From Moraxellaceae bacterium (lineage in GTDB: Bacteria > Pseudomonadota > Gammaproteobacteria > Burkholderiales > Rhodocyclaceae): 50,960 bases of DNA. Position numbers and translations under genes: made by a program. Positions 24,409 through 32,265 of the stretch are shown piece after piece. Location: assembly GCA_031119205.1 (NCBI GenBank), contig JAVHYF010000033.1, positions 1 through 50,960 of the forward strand, written 5' to 3'. The notes below the pieces were generated by a model. The model worked only from the letters and a program-made list of their open reading frames with translations, did no database searches and was not told where the DNA came from. Position 1 is the first letter of the stretch. Each line of letters starts with the position of its first letter.

Positions 24409-24843
24409 ATGGAAACGCAGGAACTGCATCGTGGTCGTCTCATCGACCACATCCAACTGGTGGTGAAGGATCTGGCGGTGAGCCAGAAATTCTACGAGGC
24501 CGTCCTTGGCGTGTTGAAGGTGCCACTGGGCGGCACCGGCCCCGGCTTCTTCTGGGCGGACGAGCTGTTCGTCAGCGATGTGCGGAGCCCCGCCGCGCAC
24601 GGCAAGCTGACCGGGCGCCACCACTTTGCTTTTCAGGCGGCGGACAGGGCGACGGTGGATGCCTTCCACGCAGCTGCACTGGCCAACGGCGGCACTGACA
24701 ACGGCAAGCCCGGCATGCGTGACTACCACCCCGGCTACTACGCGGCTTTCGTGCTGGACCCGGACGGCAACAACATCGAGGCGGTGTATCACGGCGAGGC
24801 CGAGCGCAGCGCCGCGTCGGTGAAGATCAGCTTCGAGGGTTGA
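24409..24843 (+). CDS. VOC-family (glyoxalase/dioxygenase-like) protein
   Basis: A 144-aa single-domain VOC protein. The opening IDHIQLVVKDLAVSQKFYEAVLG and closing YYAAFVLDPDGNNIEAVYHG are the two halves of the betaalphabetabetabeta fold. Metal-ligand candidates are His in DHIQL, His in RHHFAF and Glu in NNIEAV. AAGGAG lies 9 nt upstream of ATG 24409. The next gene follows 42 nt later on the same strand. It is divergent from the haloperoxidase homologue. The function could be isomerase, dioxygenase or resistance-type binding. Confidence 0.9.
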   Translation: METQELHRGRLIDHIQLVVKDLAVSQKFYEAVLGVLKVPLGGTGPGFFWADELFVSDVRSPAAHGKLTGRHHFAFQAADRATVDAFHAAALANGGTDNGKPGMRDYHPGYYAAFVLDPDGNNIEAVYHGEAERSAASVKISFEG

Positions 24844-24885
24844 ACTTCGGAGAGTTGAACGTCCGTAGGTCAAAGGAGACCACGC

Positions 24886-25287
24886 ATGACGCAGCAGACA
24901 GCAGGGCAGGCAGGGGACGGAGGCGCGATTCTCCTGCGCAACACCATGGCTTTCGATCGGGCGCATGTCGCGGAATTCCGCCGTGCCATCCTGAACGCGG
25001 TCGAGTTCGCCAAGCGGAATGCACCGCAGCTGATGGTGCAGGTATACATCGACGAGGCGCAGGGGCTTTGCTACAGCTTCCAGCTCTTTCCCAGCTCGGA
25101 GGCGATCCTGCGCCACTGGCAGGTGTCGGACCCGAACATCGCCGAAGTCATGAAGTACTGCGAGGTGCGCAGCATGGAGGTGTACGGCAGCCCGAACGAC
25201 GCGGTACGCGAAGGCATCCTCGGCTCGGTGGGCAAGGCCAGCGTGAGCTTCACGCCGGAGCTGGTCGGCTTCCATCGCCTGGGCTGA
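24886..25287 (+). CDS. hypothetical protein, 133 aa
   Basis: I do not recognise this family. An AAAGGAG-type SD precedes ATG 24886. The protein looks like a single alpha/beta domain: a helix from FDRAHVAEFRRAILNAVEFAKRN, strands LMVQVYID and LCYSFQLF, then SSEAILRHWQVSDPNIAEVMKYCEVRSMEVYG. That order resembles antibiotic-biosynthesis-monooxygenase-like ferredoxin-fold proteins, but the match is not firm. It is cotranscribed with the VOC gene and ends before a strong hairpin. Confidence 0.75.
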   Translation: MTQQTAGQAGDGGAILLRNTMAFDRAHVAEFRRAILNAVEFAKRNAPQLMVQVYIDEAQGLCYSFQLFPSSEAILRHWQVSDPNIAEVMKYCEVRSMEVYGSPNDAVREGILGSVGKASVSFTPELVGFHRLG

Positions 25288-25304
25288 GTGAGCGGTCCGT
25301 GTCC

Positions 25305-25332
25305 CGGCGCTGCCCTCAAAAGGGCAGCGCCG
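25305..25332 (+). terminator. terminator hairpin after the VOC operon
   Basis: A perfect 12-bp GC-rich stem (25305-25316 with 25321-25332) closes a CAAA loop 18 nt after the stop codon. There is no long T-run, so its efficiency is uncertain. Confidence 0.65.
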
Positions 25333-25375
25333 GAATTCGTCTTCGGCTCAGTGGTTTAGCAAGGTAGTCCCGGCG

Positions 25376-25412
25376 CTATCCACGGAATCATCCACAGAAA
25401 CTGTGGATATCC
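25376..25412. repeat. DnaA-box-like palindromic repeat, copy 2
   Basis: ATCCACAG-AAA-CTGTGGAT (25390-25408) is a perfect palindrome flanked by TATCCACGG and ATCCACA. Aligned with 19692-19728, most of the 37 positions agree. Like copy 1, it lies between convergent genes (25287 and 25493). Confidence 0.7.
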
Positions 25413-25492
25413 ACATCGCCCCCCGCATCTTCCTCACATTGCACCCGCCGCATCGTTCCACGCGTGGAACAACAGCGTCGTGACGCTCGCGG

Positions 25493-26554
25493 TCATGCTG
25501 AGGTCGCAGCCAGCCGTCGCTCTAGGCCGCGGCTGTAGCGCGACAGGCTGAAGCAGCACAACCAGTAGATGGCGCCGATGAACAGGTAGGCCTCCAGGAA
25601 GAAGGGCCGCCACACCGGGTCACCGCCGATGGCCAGCGACAGCGAACCGGTGAGTTCGTACAGGCTCACCACCGTGACCAGCGTGGTTTCCTTGAACAGG
25701 CCGATGAAGCTGTTGAACATCGCCGGCAGCGCGTGGCGTAACGCCTGCGGCAGCACCACCAGCCAGTCCGCCTGGCGCGGTGTCATGCCCAGCGACAGCG
25801 CCGCCTGCACCTGACCGGCGGGCACCGCCTGGATGCCGCCGCGGATGTTCTCCGACAGGTAGGCACCACCGAACAGGCCCAGCGCGACCTGCACCCGCAG
25901 CAGCATGTCGACCCGCGCTTCCGGGGGCAGCAGCAGCGGCACCATGAAGGAGGCCATGAACAGGATGCTCACCAGCGGCACGCCGCGCAGCAGCTCCACG
26001 AACAGGCCGCACAGGGTGCGCACGGCGGGCAGGCCGGAATGCCGTCCCATAGCGGTGAGCACGCCGACCGGCAGGGCGATGGCGACCGCCAGCAGCCACA
26101 GCATGACGGTGAGCGGCAGCCCGCCCCACTGGCGGCTGGGCACCGGCGTCAGGCCCGCCACGCCGCCAGCCATCAGCGCGAAGAAGACGGGCAGGGCAGG
26201 CAGCCACACGGCGATGCGCAACGCACGCGGGCTGCGCGGAAACAGCGTGATGACGACGGCAAGCAGCAGCACGCCGACGGCGAGCATCGGCCGCCATTGT
26301 TCGGCGTAGGGATAGCGGCCGAACAGCAGGGCGCGATGCTTCTCGGTGATCACGCCCCAGCAGGCGCCGACGCCATCGGCGAAGCAGCGCTCCGCGTCCG
26401 GCGCCAGTGCCGCGCGCAGCACGGCCCAGTCGAAGGCCTGCCACATTGCCCAGCCGATGAAGGCCAGCGCGAACGCGGACAAGGCACCGTTCCAGCGGTC
26501 CGGAAACAAGGTCTGCAGCAGTCTGCCGCGCCGGAGTGTTGCCAGACGGATCAT
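25493..26554 (-). CDS. polar amino-acid ABC transporter permease (AapM-like)
   Basis: A 353-aa inner-membrane permease of the His/Glu/Gln/Arg/opine type. After several N-terminal helices, the channel domain contains the EAA-like loop SENIRGGIQAVPAGQVQAALSLGMTPRQADWLVVLPQALRHALP. AapM-type extra N-terminal helices explain its length. The ATG overlaps the stop of the upstream permease (ATGA), so the two form a coupled heterodimer. It is the last gene of the operon. Confidence 0.93.
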   Translation of the reverse strand: MIRLATLRRGRLLQTLFPDRWNGALSAFALAFIGWAMWQAFDWAVLRAALAPDAERCFADGVGACWGVITEKHRALLFGRYPYAEQWRPMLAVGVLLLAVVITLFPRSPRALRIAVWLPALPVFFALMAGGVAGLTPVPSRQWGGLPLTVMLWLLAVAIALPVGVLTAMGRHSGLPAVRTLCGLFVELLRGVPLVSILFMASFMVPLLLPPEARVDMLLRVQVALGLFGGAYLSENIRGGIQAVPAGQVQAALSLGMTPRQADWLVVLPQALRHALPAMFNSFIGLFKETTLVTVVSLYELTGSLSLAIGGDPVWRPFFLEAYLFIGAIYWLCCFSLSRYSRGLERRLAATSA

Positions 26555-27582
26555 GTGCGTGCGCCCGTTCCGCGCAAGGCGACGCGACGGTTGAACAGGC
26601 CCAGCACGCCGGCCACCAGCAGCGACAGCGCGAGGTACACCGCCATCAGCACCGCCACGCATTCGAAGGCGCGGCCGGTCTGGTTCATCGAGGTGTTGGC
26701 GATGGACACGAGGTCCGGGTAGCCGATGGCCACCGCCAGCGAGGAGTTCTTCAGCAGGTTGAGGTACTGGTTGCCCAGCGGGGGCACGATGGCCTTCAGT
26801 GCCTGCGGCAACACGATGAAGCGCAGCACGCCGGCGGGCGGCAGGCCGATGGCGCGGCCCGCATCCACCTGGCCGCGTGGCACCGACTGGATGCCACCGC
26901 GCACTGCCTCCGCAATGAAGGCCGCAGTGCCCACCGACAGGCCCAGGCATACCGCCACGAACTCCGGCGTCAGCGCTACACCGCCATCGATGCCGAAGCC
27001 TTCCAGTACCGGCCAGCTCACCGCGCCATCGACGATCCATGGCAGCACCAGCCCGCTCTTGCTGAGGAACACGCCGGGCAGCGGCTGCAGGGCTTCGCTC
27101 GAAACCGGCAGCAGCGTGGTGAGCACGAAGTACCACATCAGCAACTGCAGCAGCAGCGGCACGTTGCGGAACAGTTCCACGTAGGCGGTGGCGAGTGCAC
27201 GCACCGGTAGCGCCGGCGACAGGCGCGCGATGCCCACCGCGAAGCCGATCACCGTAGCGAGCAGCAAGGCCGGCAGCACCACGCGCAAGGTGTTGGCGAG
27301 CCCGGCGAGGAAGGCGCGCCAGAACGGCTGCGACGCATCGAAGGCAAGAACGCTCTCGCCGATCTCGAAGCCGGCCGGCTCCAGCAGGAAGCCGAAGCCC
27401 GCCTGCATGCCGCGCGCGCGCATGTTGTCGATGACGTTGCCGAACAGCCACAGGATGCCCAGCACGGCCGCCGTTACGATGACGACCTGCAGCAGGCGCG
27501 AAGGCCAGGGGGACGGTGGTGCGCCGGCCACGGCGGCGGCCGGGTGGCGCGCTGGCGTATGTGCAGGACGTGCGGTGGTCAA
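26551..27582 (-). CDS. polar amino-acid ABC transporter permease (AapQ-like)
   Basis: A 343-aa permease paired with the downstream one. The EAA loop is IAEAVRGGIQSVPRGQVDAGRAIGLPPAGVLRFIVLPQALKAIVP. An enlarged periplasmic segment (about residues 150-205) is typical of AapQ. The start appears to be TTG 27582, 24 nt after the sulfurtransferase stop, with only a weak SD. Operon context: binding protein, small membrane ORF, sulfurtransferase, AapQ, AapM. Confidence 0.9.
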   Translation of the reverse strand: MTTARPAHTPARHPAAAVAGAPPSPWPSRLLQVVIVTAAVLGILWLFGNVIDNMRARGMQAGFGFLLEPAGFEIGESVLAFDASQPFWRAFLAGLANTLRVVLPALLLATVIGFAVGIARLSPALPVRALATAYVELFRNVPLLLQLLMWYFVLTTLLPVSSEALQPLPGVFLSKSGLVLPWIVDGAVSWPVLEGFGIDGGVALTPEFVAVCLGLSVGTAAFIAEAVRGGIQSVPRGQVDAGRAIGLPPAGVLRFIVLPQALKAIVPPLGNQYLNLLKNSSLAVAIGYPDLVSIANTSMNQTGRAFECVAVLMAVYLALSLLVAGVLGLFNRRVALRGTGART

Positions 27583-27606
27583 AGGCTGGCGGCGCCTCAG
27601 GGCGTC

Positions 27607-28413
27607 TCAGGGTTTGACGACGGGGCAGCTGTCGTCGCGCGCCCAATCGCCGAAGCTCAGGTAGTAGACGCTGACGTCCTGCAGGCCGGCATGCAGCGCT
27701 GCCAGTGCCGCGAGCGCGGCACGACCGCCGCCCTGGCAGTGGGTGACGACGGGCTGCCCGGCGTGCAGGCCCGCATCGGCGAACTGCCTGCGCAGTACGT
27801 CCGGCGCGTTGAGGTGGCCGCGTGCGTCGAGCAGGGCCGTGTGACTCAGCAGGTGCGCGCCCGGGATGTGACCGCCGCGTGCGTTGCTGCGCAGGTCCTC
27901 GCCGGTGTATTCCGCCTTGCTGCGGGAGTCGAGCACCTGCACGGCGCCGCCGAGTTGCGCGCGCAGGCCGTGCCGGTCCACCAGGCCGACCACTGGCGTG
28001 TGATCTGCCGGGCGCTGGTAGCGCACGGGCACCGGCGTCTGCGTAGTTGTCTCTGCCTCGAAGCCCGGCAGTGCCCGCAGGGCCGGCCAGCCGCCGTCGA
28101 CCACAGCGGCGTCCACACCGGCCCATTGGAGGATGAACCAGGCGCGTGCAGCGTCGGTGATGCGCCCGCTGTCATACACCGCAACCGGCCGGCTACCGTC
28201 GATGCCCAGCCTGCCGATCTCTGCCGACCACAGTGCCTGCTCTTCCGCCGGGGCTTCCGGGCTCAGCGCGAGTGCGGTCCATCCGGCGATGTCCAGGTGG
28301 ACCGCGCCTGGGGCGTGCCCCACCTCGTAGTCGCTACGTGGGCGCAGGTCGATGACCACGAGATTGCCGGGCGTCTTCAGGACGTTGGGGTCGATCAGCG
28401 TGCTGCGGTTCAT
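27607..28413 (-). CDS. two-domain sulfurtransferase (SseA/thiosulfate type)
   Basis: A 268-aa tandem rhodanese protein. The N-terminal domain is inactive-type and the C-terminal active loop is Cys226 in CQGGGRA. The loop differs from the CGSGVTA of mercaptopyruvate sulfurtransferases and is closer to thiosulfate-type enzymes. No signal peptide is seen, so it is cytosolic. Its position between the binding-protein and permease genes of an amino-acid transporter suggests that the imported compound, or a product of it, donates sulfane sulfur. Confidence 0.9.
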   Translation of the reverse strand: MNRSTLIDPNVLKTPGNLVVIDLRPRSDYEVGHAPGAVHLDIAGWTALALSPEAPAEEQALWSAEIGRLGIDGSRPVAVYDSGRITDAARAWFILQWAGVDAAVVDGGWPALRALPGFEAETTTQTPVPVRYQRPADHTPVVGLVDRHGLRAQLGGAVQVLDSRSKAEYTGEDLRSNARGGHIPGAHLLSHTALLDARGHLNAPDVLRRQFADAGLHAGQPVVTHCQGGGRAALAALAALHAGLQDVSVYYLSFGDWARDDSCPVVKP

Positions 28414-28552
28414 GGTGGGTGTCCGTGATGAAGAGGGCGGGGGCAGTGACGCTGCCTGTGCGTCACTGCCTGTTCAGAGCATGGGTCGCACGGCACGCGA
28501 TGGCAAGGCGCGGGTGCCACCGGCTGCGCGCTGCACGCAGCCAGCAGCGTCT

Positions 28553-28699
28553 TCATTCCTTCCGCGCAGGGCTCGCGCTGCCCGCTTCCGGTGGCTGCGG
28601 CTCCGCTGTGAAGGGGTAGAACAGCGACGGATACAGCAGTGCGGCGACGAGCACCAGCAGGGTCAACCAGCCGAGCAACTCCATCAGCGCGTCGTCCAT
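28553..28699 (-). CDS. small membrane protein, 48 aa
   Basis: An ORF from ATG 28699 encodes one strongly hydrophobic helix, LLGWLTLLVLVAALLYPSLF (residues 8-27), after an acidic start MDDALMELL, and a Pro/Glu/Ser-rich polar tail ending ARKE. The SD is weak. It occupies most of the gap between the binding-protein and sulfurtransferase genes on the same strand. It may be an accessory subunit of the transporter. I know no family for it. Confidence 0.5.
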   Translation of the reverse strand: MDDALMELLGWLTLLVLVAALLYPSLFYPFTAEPQPPEAGSASPARKE

Positions 28700-28738
28700 G
28701 CCGGGTCGGTCCGTTTGCCGTCGTCCGTCGCCAGGCGC

Positions 28739-29785
28739 TCAGCGCACCGGCGGTGCGTAGAGGATGCCGCCCTGGTTCCACAGGCGGTTCACACCACGCG
28801 GCAGCTTCAGCACCGAGTTCGGTCCGACATTGCGCTCGAAGATCTCGCCGTAATTGCCCACCGCCTTGATGCCGCGGTACAGCCATTCGCGGTCCAGGCC
28901 CAGCAGCTTGCCGCTGTCTTCACCGGTACCCAGCAGGCGCTGCACCACCGGGTCCTTGCTGGTCGCCTTCCATGCATCCGCATTGGCCTGAGTCAGGCCG
29001 GCTTCCTCGGCTTCGATCAGGCCATAAGCCACCCACTTCACGATGGCCAGCCATTCGTCATCACCACGCCGCACCGCCGGGCCCAGCGGCTCCTTGGAGA
29101 TGATCTCGGGCAGTACCACGTAGTCGTCCGGGTTCTTCGCCTCTTTGTTGCGCAGGCCGGCCAGCCCCGACACATCGGTGGTGTAGGCCTGGCAACGGCC
29201 GGAGAAGAAGGCCTTGAACGAAGCCTCGAAGCCTTCGAACACGACGGTGCGCACCTTGATGTTCTGCGCGCGGAAATAGTCCGCCAGGTTCTTCTCGTTG
29301 GTGGTGCCGCTCTGCACGCAGATCTCGGCATTCTTCAACTGCTTCGCGCTGGTGATCTTCAGCTTCTTCGGCACCAGGAAGCCCTGACCGTCGAAGTAGG
29401 TGATGGCCGCGAACTGCAGGCCCAGCGACGCGTCCCGCGTCAGCGTCCAGGTGGTGTTGCGCGCCAGCACATCCACCTCGCCGGACTGCAACGCCGCGAA
29501 GCGCTGTTGCGAGTTGAGCGGCGTGAACGTCACCTTGCTCGGGTCATTCAGCACTGCGGCGGCGAGCGCACGGCAGTAGTCCACGTCGAAGCCCGACCAG
29601 TTGCCCTGGCTGTCCGGTAGCGAGAAGCCCGCCACGCCGGTGCTGACGCCACACTGGATGCTGCCTTTCTGACGGATGCTGTCCAGCGTCTTGCCGGCTT
29701 GCGCGGTAGCGGAGAAGGCGAGCAGGGAGGCGGCTGCAATGCCGCCGAAGAGGCGCAAGGAGAGACGGCTGACGGTATGACGCAT
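28739..29785 (-). CDS. polar amino-acid ABC substrate-binding protein (AapJ-like)
   Basis: A 348-aa periplasmic protein. The signal peptide is LRLFGGIAAASLLAFSATAQA. The mature start TLDSIRQKGSIQCGVSTGVAGFSLPDSQGNWSGFDVDYCRALAAAV and the pair FTPLNSQQRFAALQSGEVDVLARNTTWT are typical of AapJ/BztA proteins. Cys in IQCGV, ICVQSG and GRCQAY match the usual disulfides. AAGGA precedes ATG 29785. It is first gene of the operon, which has no ATPase gene. Confidence 0.94.
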   Translation of the reverse strand: MRHTVSRLSLRLFGGIAAASLLAFSATAQAGKTLDSIRQKGSIQCGVSTGVAGFSLPDSQGNWSGFDVDYCRALAAAVLNDPSKVTFTPLNSQQRFAALQSGEVDVLARNTTWTLTRDASLGLQFAAITYFDGQGFLVPKKLKITSAKQLKNAEICVQSGTTNEKNLADYFRAQNIKVRTVVFEGFEASFKAFFSGRCQAYTTDVSGLAGLRNKEAKNPDDYVVLPEIISKEPLGPAVRRGDDEWLAIVKWVAYGLIEAEEAGLTQANADAWKATSKDPVVQRLLGTGEDSGKLLGLDREWLYRGIKAVGNYGEIFERNVGPNSVLKLPRGVNRLWNQGGILYAPPVR

Positions 29786-29840
29786 CGGGTATGTCCTTGG
29801 GAGAGGGAAGTGCTGAAGGCTATCAACCGCTCTTTCACGG

Positions 29841-29855
29841 ACAAATCCGATTTGT
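29841..29855. promoter_or_regulatory. AT-rich palindrome upstream of the amino-acid ABC operon
   Basis: ACAAATCCGATTTGT is a perfect 6-3-6 palindrome 56 bp upstream of ATG 29785, next to CTAAGCTAAGCAG. It is a likely operator or LysR-type site. Confidence 0.45.
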
Positions 29856-30026
29856 TTCTAAGCTAAGCAGACGAATGTCGATGCTGTCATTGACGAGATG
29901 CTCTGCACGTCTTGTGCGAGATTCCGGGCTGCTCGTGCAATCAGCTCACGGTATGCTTGGGCGGCCATCCTCGTCGGGTTCATGGACAGACGTGGCTTTC
30001 ATTCAACAAGCTTGAAGGGGGTGTCT

Positions 30027-30581
30027 GTGGAGGAGAATGATCCTGATCCGAGCGACGGCGGCTGGCAGTTCCAGTCCGCTCTTTCCTTGTTCAATCACGT
30101 CGAATCGCAGGTAAAGCTCGCGGACCAGAAGGGCGGATTGATATTCGCGGCGGACTCCATCTTGCTGGCGGGGTATGTCTCGATCTTCAACAGCAGTCTG
30201 ATCGCACCCTTGCCGGCGGGCATCAAGGTGCTGATCCTCACGAGTTCCGGACTCGCATCAGTGGCAGTGCTCTGTGCACTGGTTCTTGTGCTTTTCAGTA
30301 TTGACCCCGTGTCGAAGACAGAGGGCTACGATCAGCGGCAGGTCTTCTTCAAGCAGATAGCGGACCGGGCACTCAACAAGGACGCGAAGGACTTCGAGAC
30401 GAACTTCCTGAGATTGACGAAAAGCGAACTGGTCGGACAGATACTGCGTTCCACTCACGGGAAGGCGGATTGGGCCAGCAGGAAACTCGGGCTCATCAAC
30501 ATGGCCATCAAGTTCTCGCTTGCGAGCCTCGCGTTTGCCACCGTCTCCGGCTTGTTTGCCTTCGCTTCGCAGTTCAAATAG
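30027..30581 (+). CDS. PycTM-like (DUF5706) membrane protein, Pycsar effector family
   Basis: A 184-aa membrane protein. LFNHVESQVKLADQKGGLIFAADSILLAGYVSIF matches the start of the Pycsar effector TM family (helix with ADxKxG leading into the first membrane span). A second span, IKVLILTSSGLASVAVLCALVLVLF, and a final one near AIKFSLASLAFATVSGLFAF enclose a cytoplasmic helical part with LVGQILRSTHGKADWASRKLGLI. GTG 30027 is chosen because GAAGGGG lies ~6 nt upstream; ATG 29982 is possible. Family members kill phage-infected cells on cyclic pyrimidine signals. No cyclase gene is nearby. Confidence 0.7.
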   Translation: MEENDPDPSDGGWQFQSALSLFNHVESQVKLADQKGGLIFAADSILLAGYVSIFNSSLIAPLPAGIKVLILTSSGLASVAVLCALVLVLFSIDPVSKTEGYDQRQVFFKQIADRALNKDAKDFETNFLRLTKSELVGQILRSTHGKADWASRKLGLINMAIKFSLASLAFATVSGLFAFASQFK

Positions 30582-30651
30582 GTGCGCTGCGCACCGTTGC
30601 CGTCTTTGGTCAGGCGTGAAAGCGCTTGCGCCTTTGTTATGGAGAAAGCGC

Positions 30652-31086
30652 ATGTCCGTCGAGAACAACGTCTTCATCCGCCCACAAGCACTGCCGACGC
30701 CTGCTGACTGGGCCTCAGCCATCCGCGCCGCAGGCTTCGAACTGGATATCGACACCGACTTCAGCTGGGACGACTTCGAGGGTTTCCTGCCGGCGAAGTA
30801 CAAGGGGCAGGACGCCGGTTTCGAGTTGTACAAGGAGGACTTCGATCTGTCGGAGCTCTCCGATGAAGAGCAGGCGGAACTGGAAGATCGTTCCCTCCTG
30901 ATCACGCTCGTGACGCATGCGGACATGCGCGAGTACATGTCTTCGATGCTAGCGGCAGCAGTGCTTTGCGCTCAGGCCGATGGTCGTCTTGCGGAAGGTG
31001 GTGAGCCGCCCTTCATCAAGGCCGGCGATGTGATCCAGTGGGCCCGCGAATGCGAGCCTGAAGTGGAAAAATTGATCGAGGATTAG
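30652..31086 (+). CDS. hypothetical acidic protein, 144 aa
   Basis: A soluble, strongly acidic protein with GGAG 7 nt before ATG 30652. The N-terminal half, TPADWASAIRAAGFELDIDTDFSWDDFEGFLPAKYKGQDAGFELY, resembles small proteins found widely as orphans or as immunity-type partners, but I cannot name the family. The C-terminal half is helical and ends in an acidic stretch. It follows the PycTM-like gene by 70 nt on the same strand. Whether they work together is unknown. Confidence 0.75.
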   Translation: MSVENNVFIRPQALPTPADWASAIRAAGFELDIDTDFSWDDFEGFLPAKYKGQDAGFELYKEDFDLSELSDEEQAELEDRSLLITLVTHADMREYMSSMLAAAVLCAQADGRLAEGGEPPFIKAGDVIQWARECEPEVEKLIED

Positions 31087-31178
31087 GTTTCAGCCCCGAT
31101 CAGTTTTACTGGCTTCGCTGTTCTGCCTGATCCAGCGCCGGGTTCTGCGTTCGTTTCTGAAGTCCAAGAACGCGGCGG

Positions 31179-32141
31179 TCATCTTCTGTTTCCTCCTGCC
31201 TGCCACTTTCGCGGCGCATCGGCGATGTCGACATGCAGATCCTCTTCGCCAGCGAAGGCGCGGAGTAGTTCATCGACTACGACACGCACACGCTTGCTCA
31301 GCAGCTTGCGGTGCGGGTAGCACAGGGCGATCTCGCGTTTTCCCGTGTCGTACTGCCCGTGCAGCACCAGACGCAGGGTGCCGGCACGCAGGTGTGGTGC
31401 GGCGTAGAGCAGGCCCGCCTGGCAGATGCCTTCTCCGGCCAGGGCCAGATCGAGGAAGGACTCCGGGTCCGAGGTCCAGATCTGCGCCTGGGGCGTCCAC
31501 TCGATGAAGCCCGCATCGGTGTCGCTGCGAAAGCGCCAGGGCGAGACCTTGCCGGAGGTGAAGCGCAGGCCGAGCAGACGATGTTGTGCCAGGTCGGCGG
31601 GCGATGTCGGCACGCCATACCGGCGCAGGTAGTCGGGTGAGGCCACCAGTACGCTGTGCAGCGCACAGACGCGGCGCGCGACGAGGCTGGAGTCCGGCAT
31701 CATGCCGCCGCGCACGACGAGGTCTATCCCCTCCGCGATGAGATCGACCGGGCGGTTGTCCAGGCTCAGTTCCACCTCGATGCGCGGATGCCGCGCCGTC
31801 AGCGCGGGCAAGGCCGGCAGCACGAAGCGGCGGCCGAAGGATACGCCGGTGGAAATGCGTACGCGGCCCACGGCCTCTGCACCATGGCTCCCCAGGTCGG
31901 TCACGGCTTCGTCGAGCAGTCGCAGCGCCTCACGCGTTTTCTCAAGAAAGGCGCTGCCTTCGGCGGTGAGTTCCAGCCGACGCGTCGAGCGGTTGAAGAG
32001 GCGCACCTGCAGCTCCTGTTCGAGCCGCATCACGTTCTTGCCGACCGCCGCCGGGGTGAGGTCGAGGCGGCTGGCCGCAGCGGTGAAGCTGCCCGCCGTT
32101 GCACTCTCGACGAAGGACACCATGCCTTGCAGGTTCTTCAT
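31179..32141 (-). CDS. LysR-family transcriptional regulator (CrgA-like)
   Basis: A 320-aa LysR regulator. The HTH is FVESATAGSFTAAASRLDLTPAAVGKNVMRLEQELQVRLFNRSTRRLELT (about residues 10-59). The effector domain begins GRVRISTGVSFGRRFVLPAL. ATG 32141 is chosen because the fold begins directly after it; no SD is clear. It is divergent from the class C serine hydrolase at 32266, across a 124-bp gap, and may control it. Confidence 0.92.
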   Translation of the reverse strand: MKNLQGMVSFVESATAGSFTAAASRLDLTPAAVGKNVMRLEQELQVRLFNRSTRRLELTAEGSAFLEKTREALRLLDEAVTDLGSHGAEAVGRVRISTGVSFGRRFVLPALPALTARHPRIEVELSLDNRPVDLIAEGIDLVVRGGMMPDSSLVARRVCALHSVLVASPDYLRRYGVPTSPADLAQHRLLGLRFTSGKVSPWRFRSDTDAGFIEWTPQAQIWTSDPESFLDLALAGEGICQAGLLYAAPHLRAGTLRLVLHGQYDTGKREIALCYPHRKLLSKRVRVVVDELLRAFAGEEDLHVDIADAPRKWQAGGNRR

Positions 32142-32265
32142 GGGGTAGATCCCGTGCGTGGAATTGCGGACAAATGGTTTTGAGTCTTCGGAAATTATGT
32201 GCATTCCGGATCGAGTTGCAAGCTTCCAGAATCCGCAGATCACAGCCTTGCAGGAGCAGTACGCC

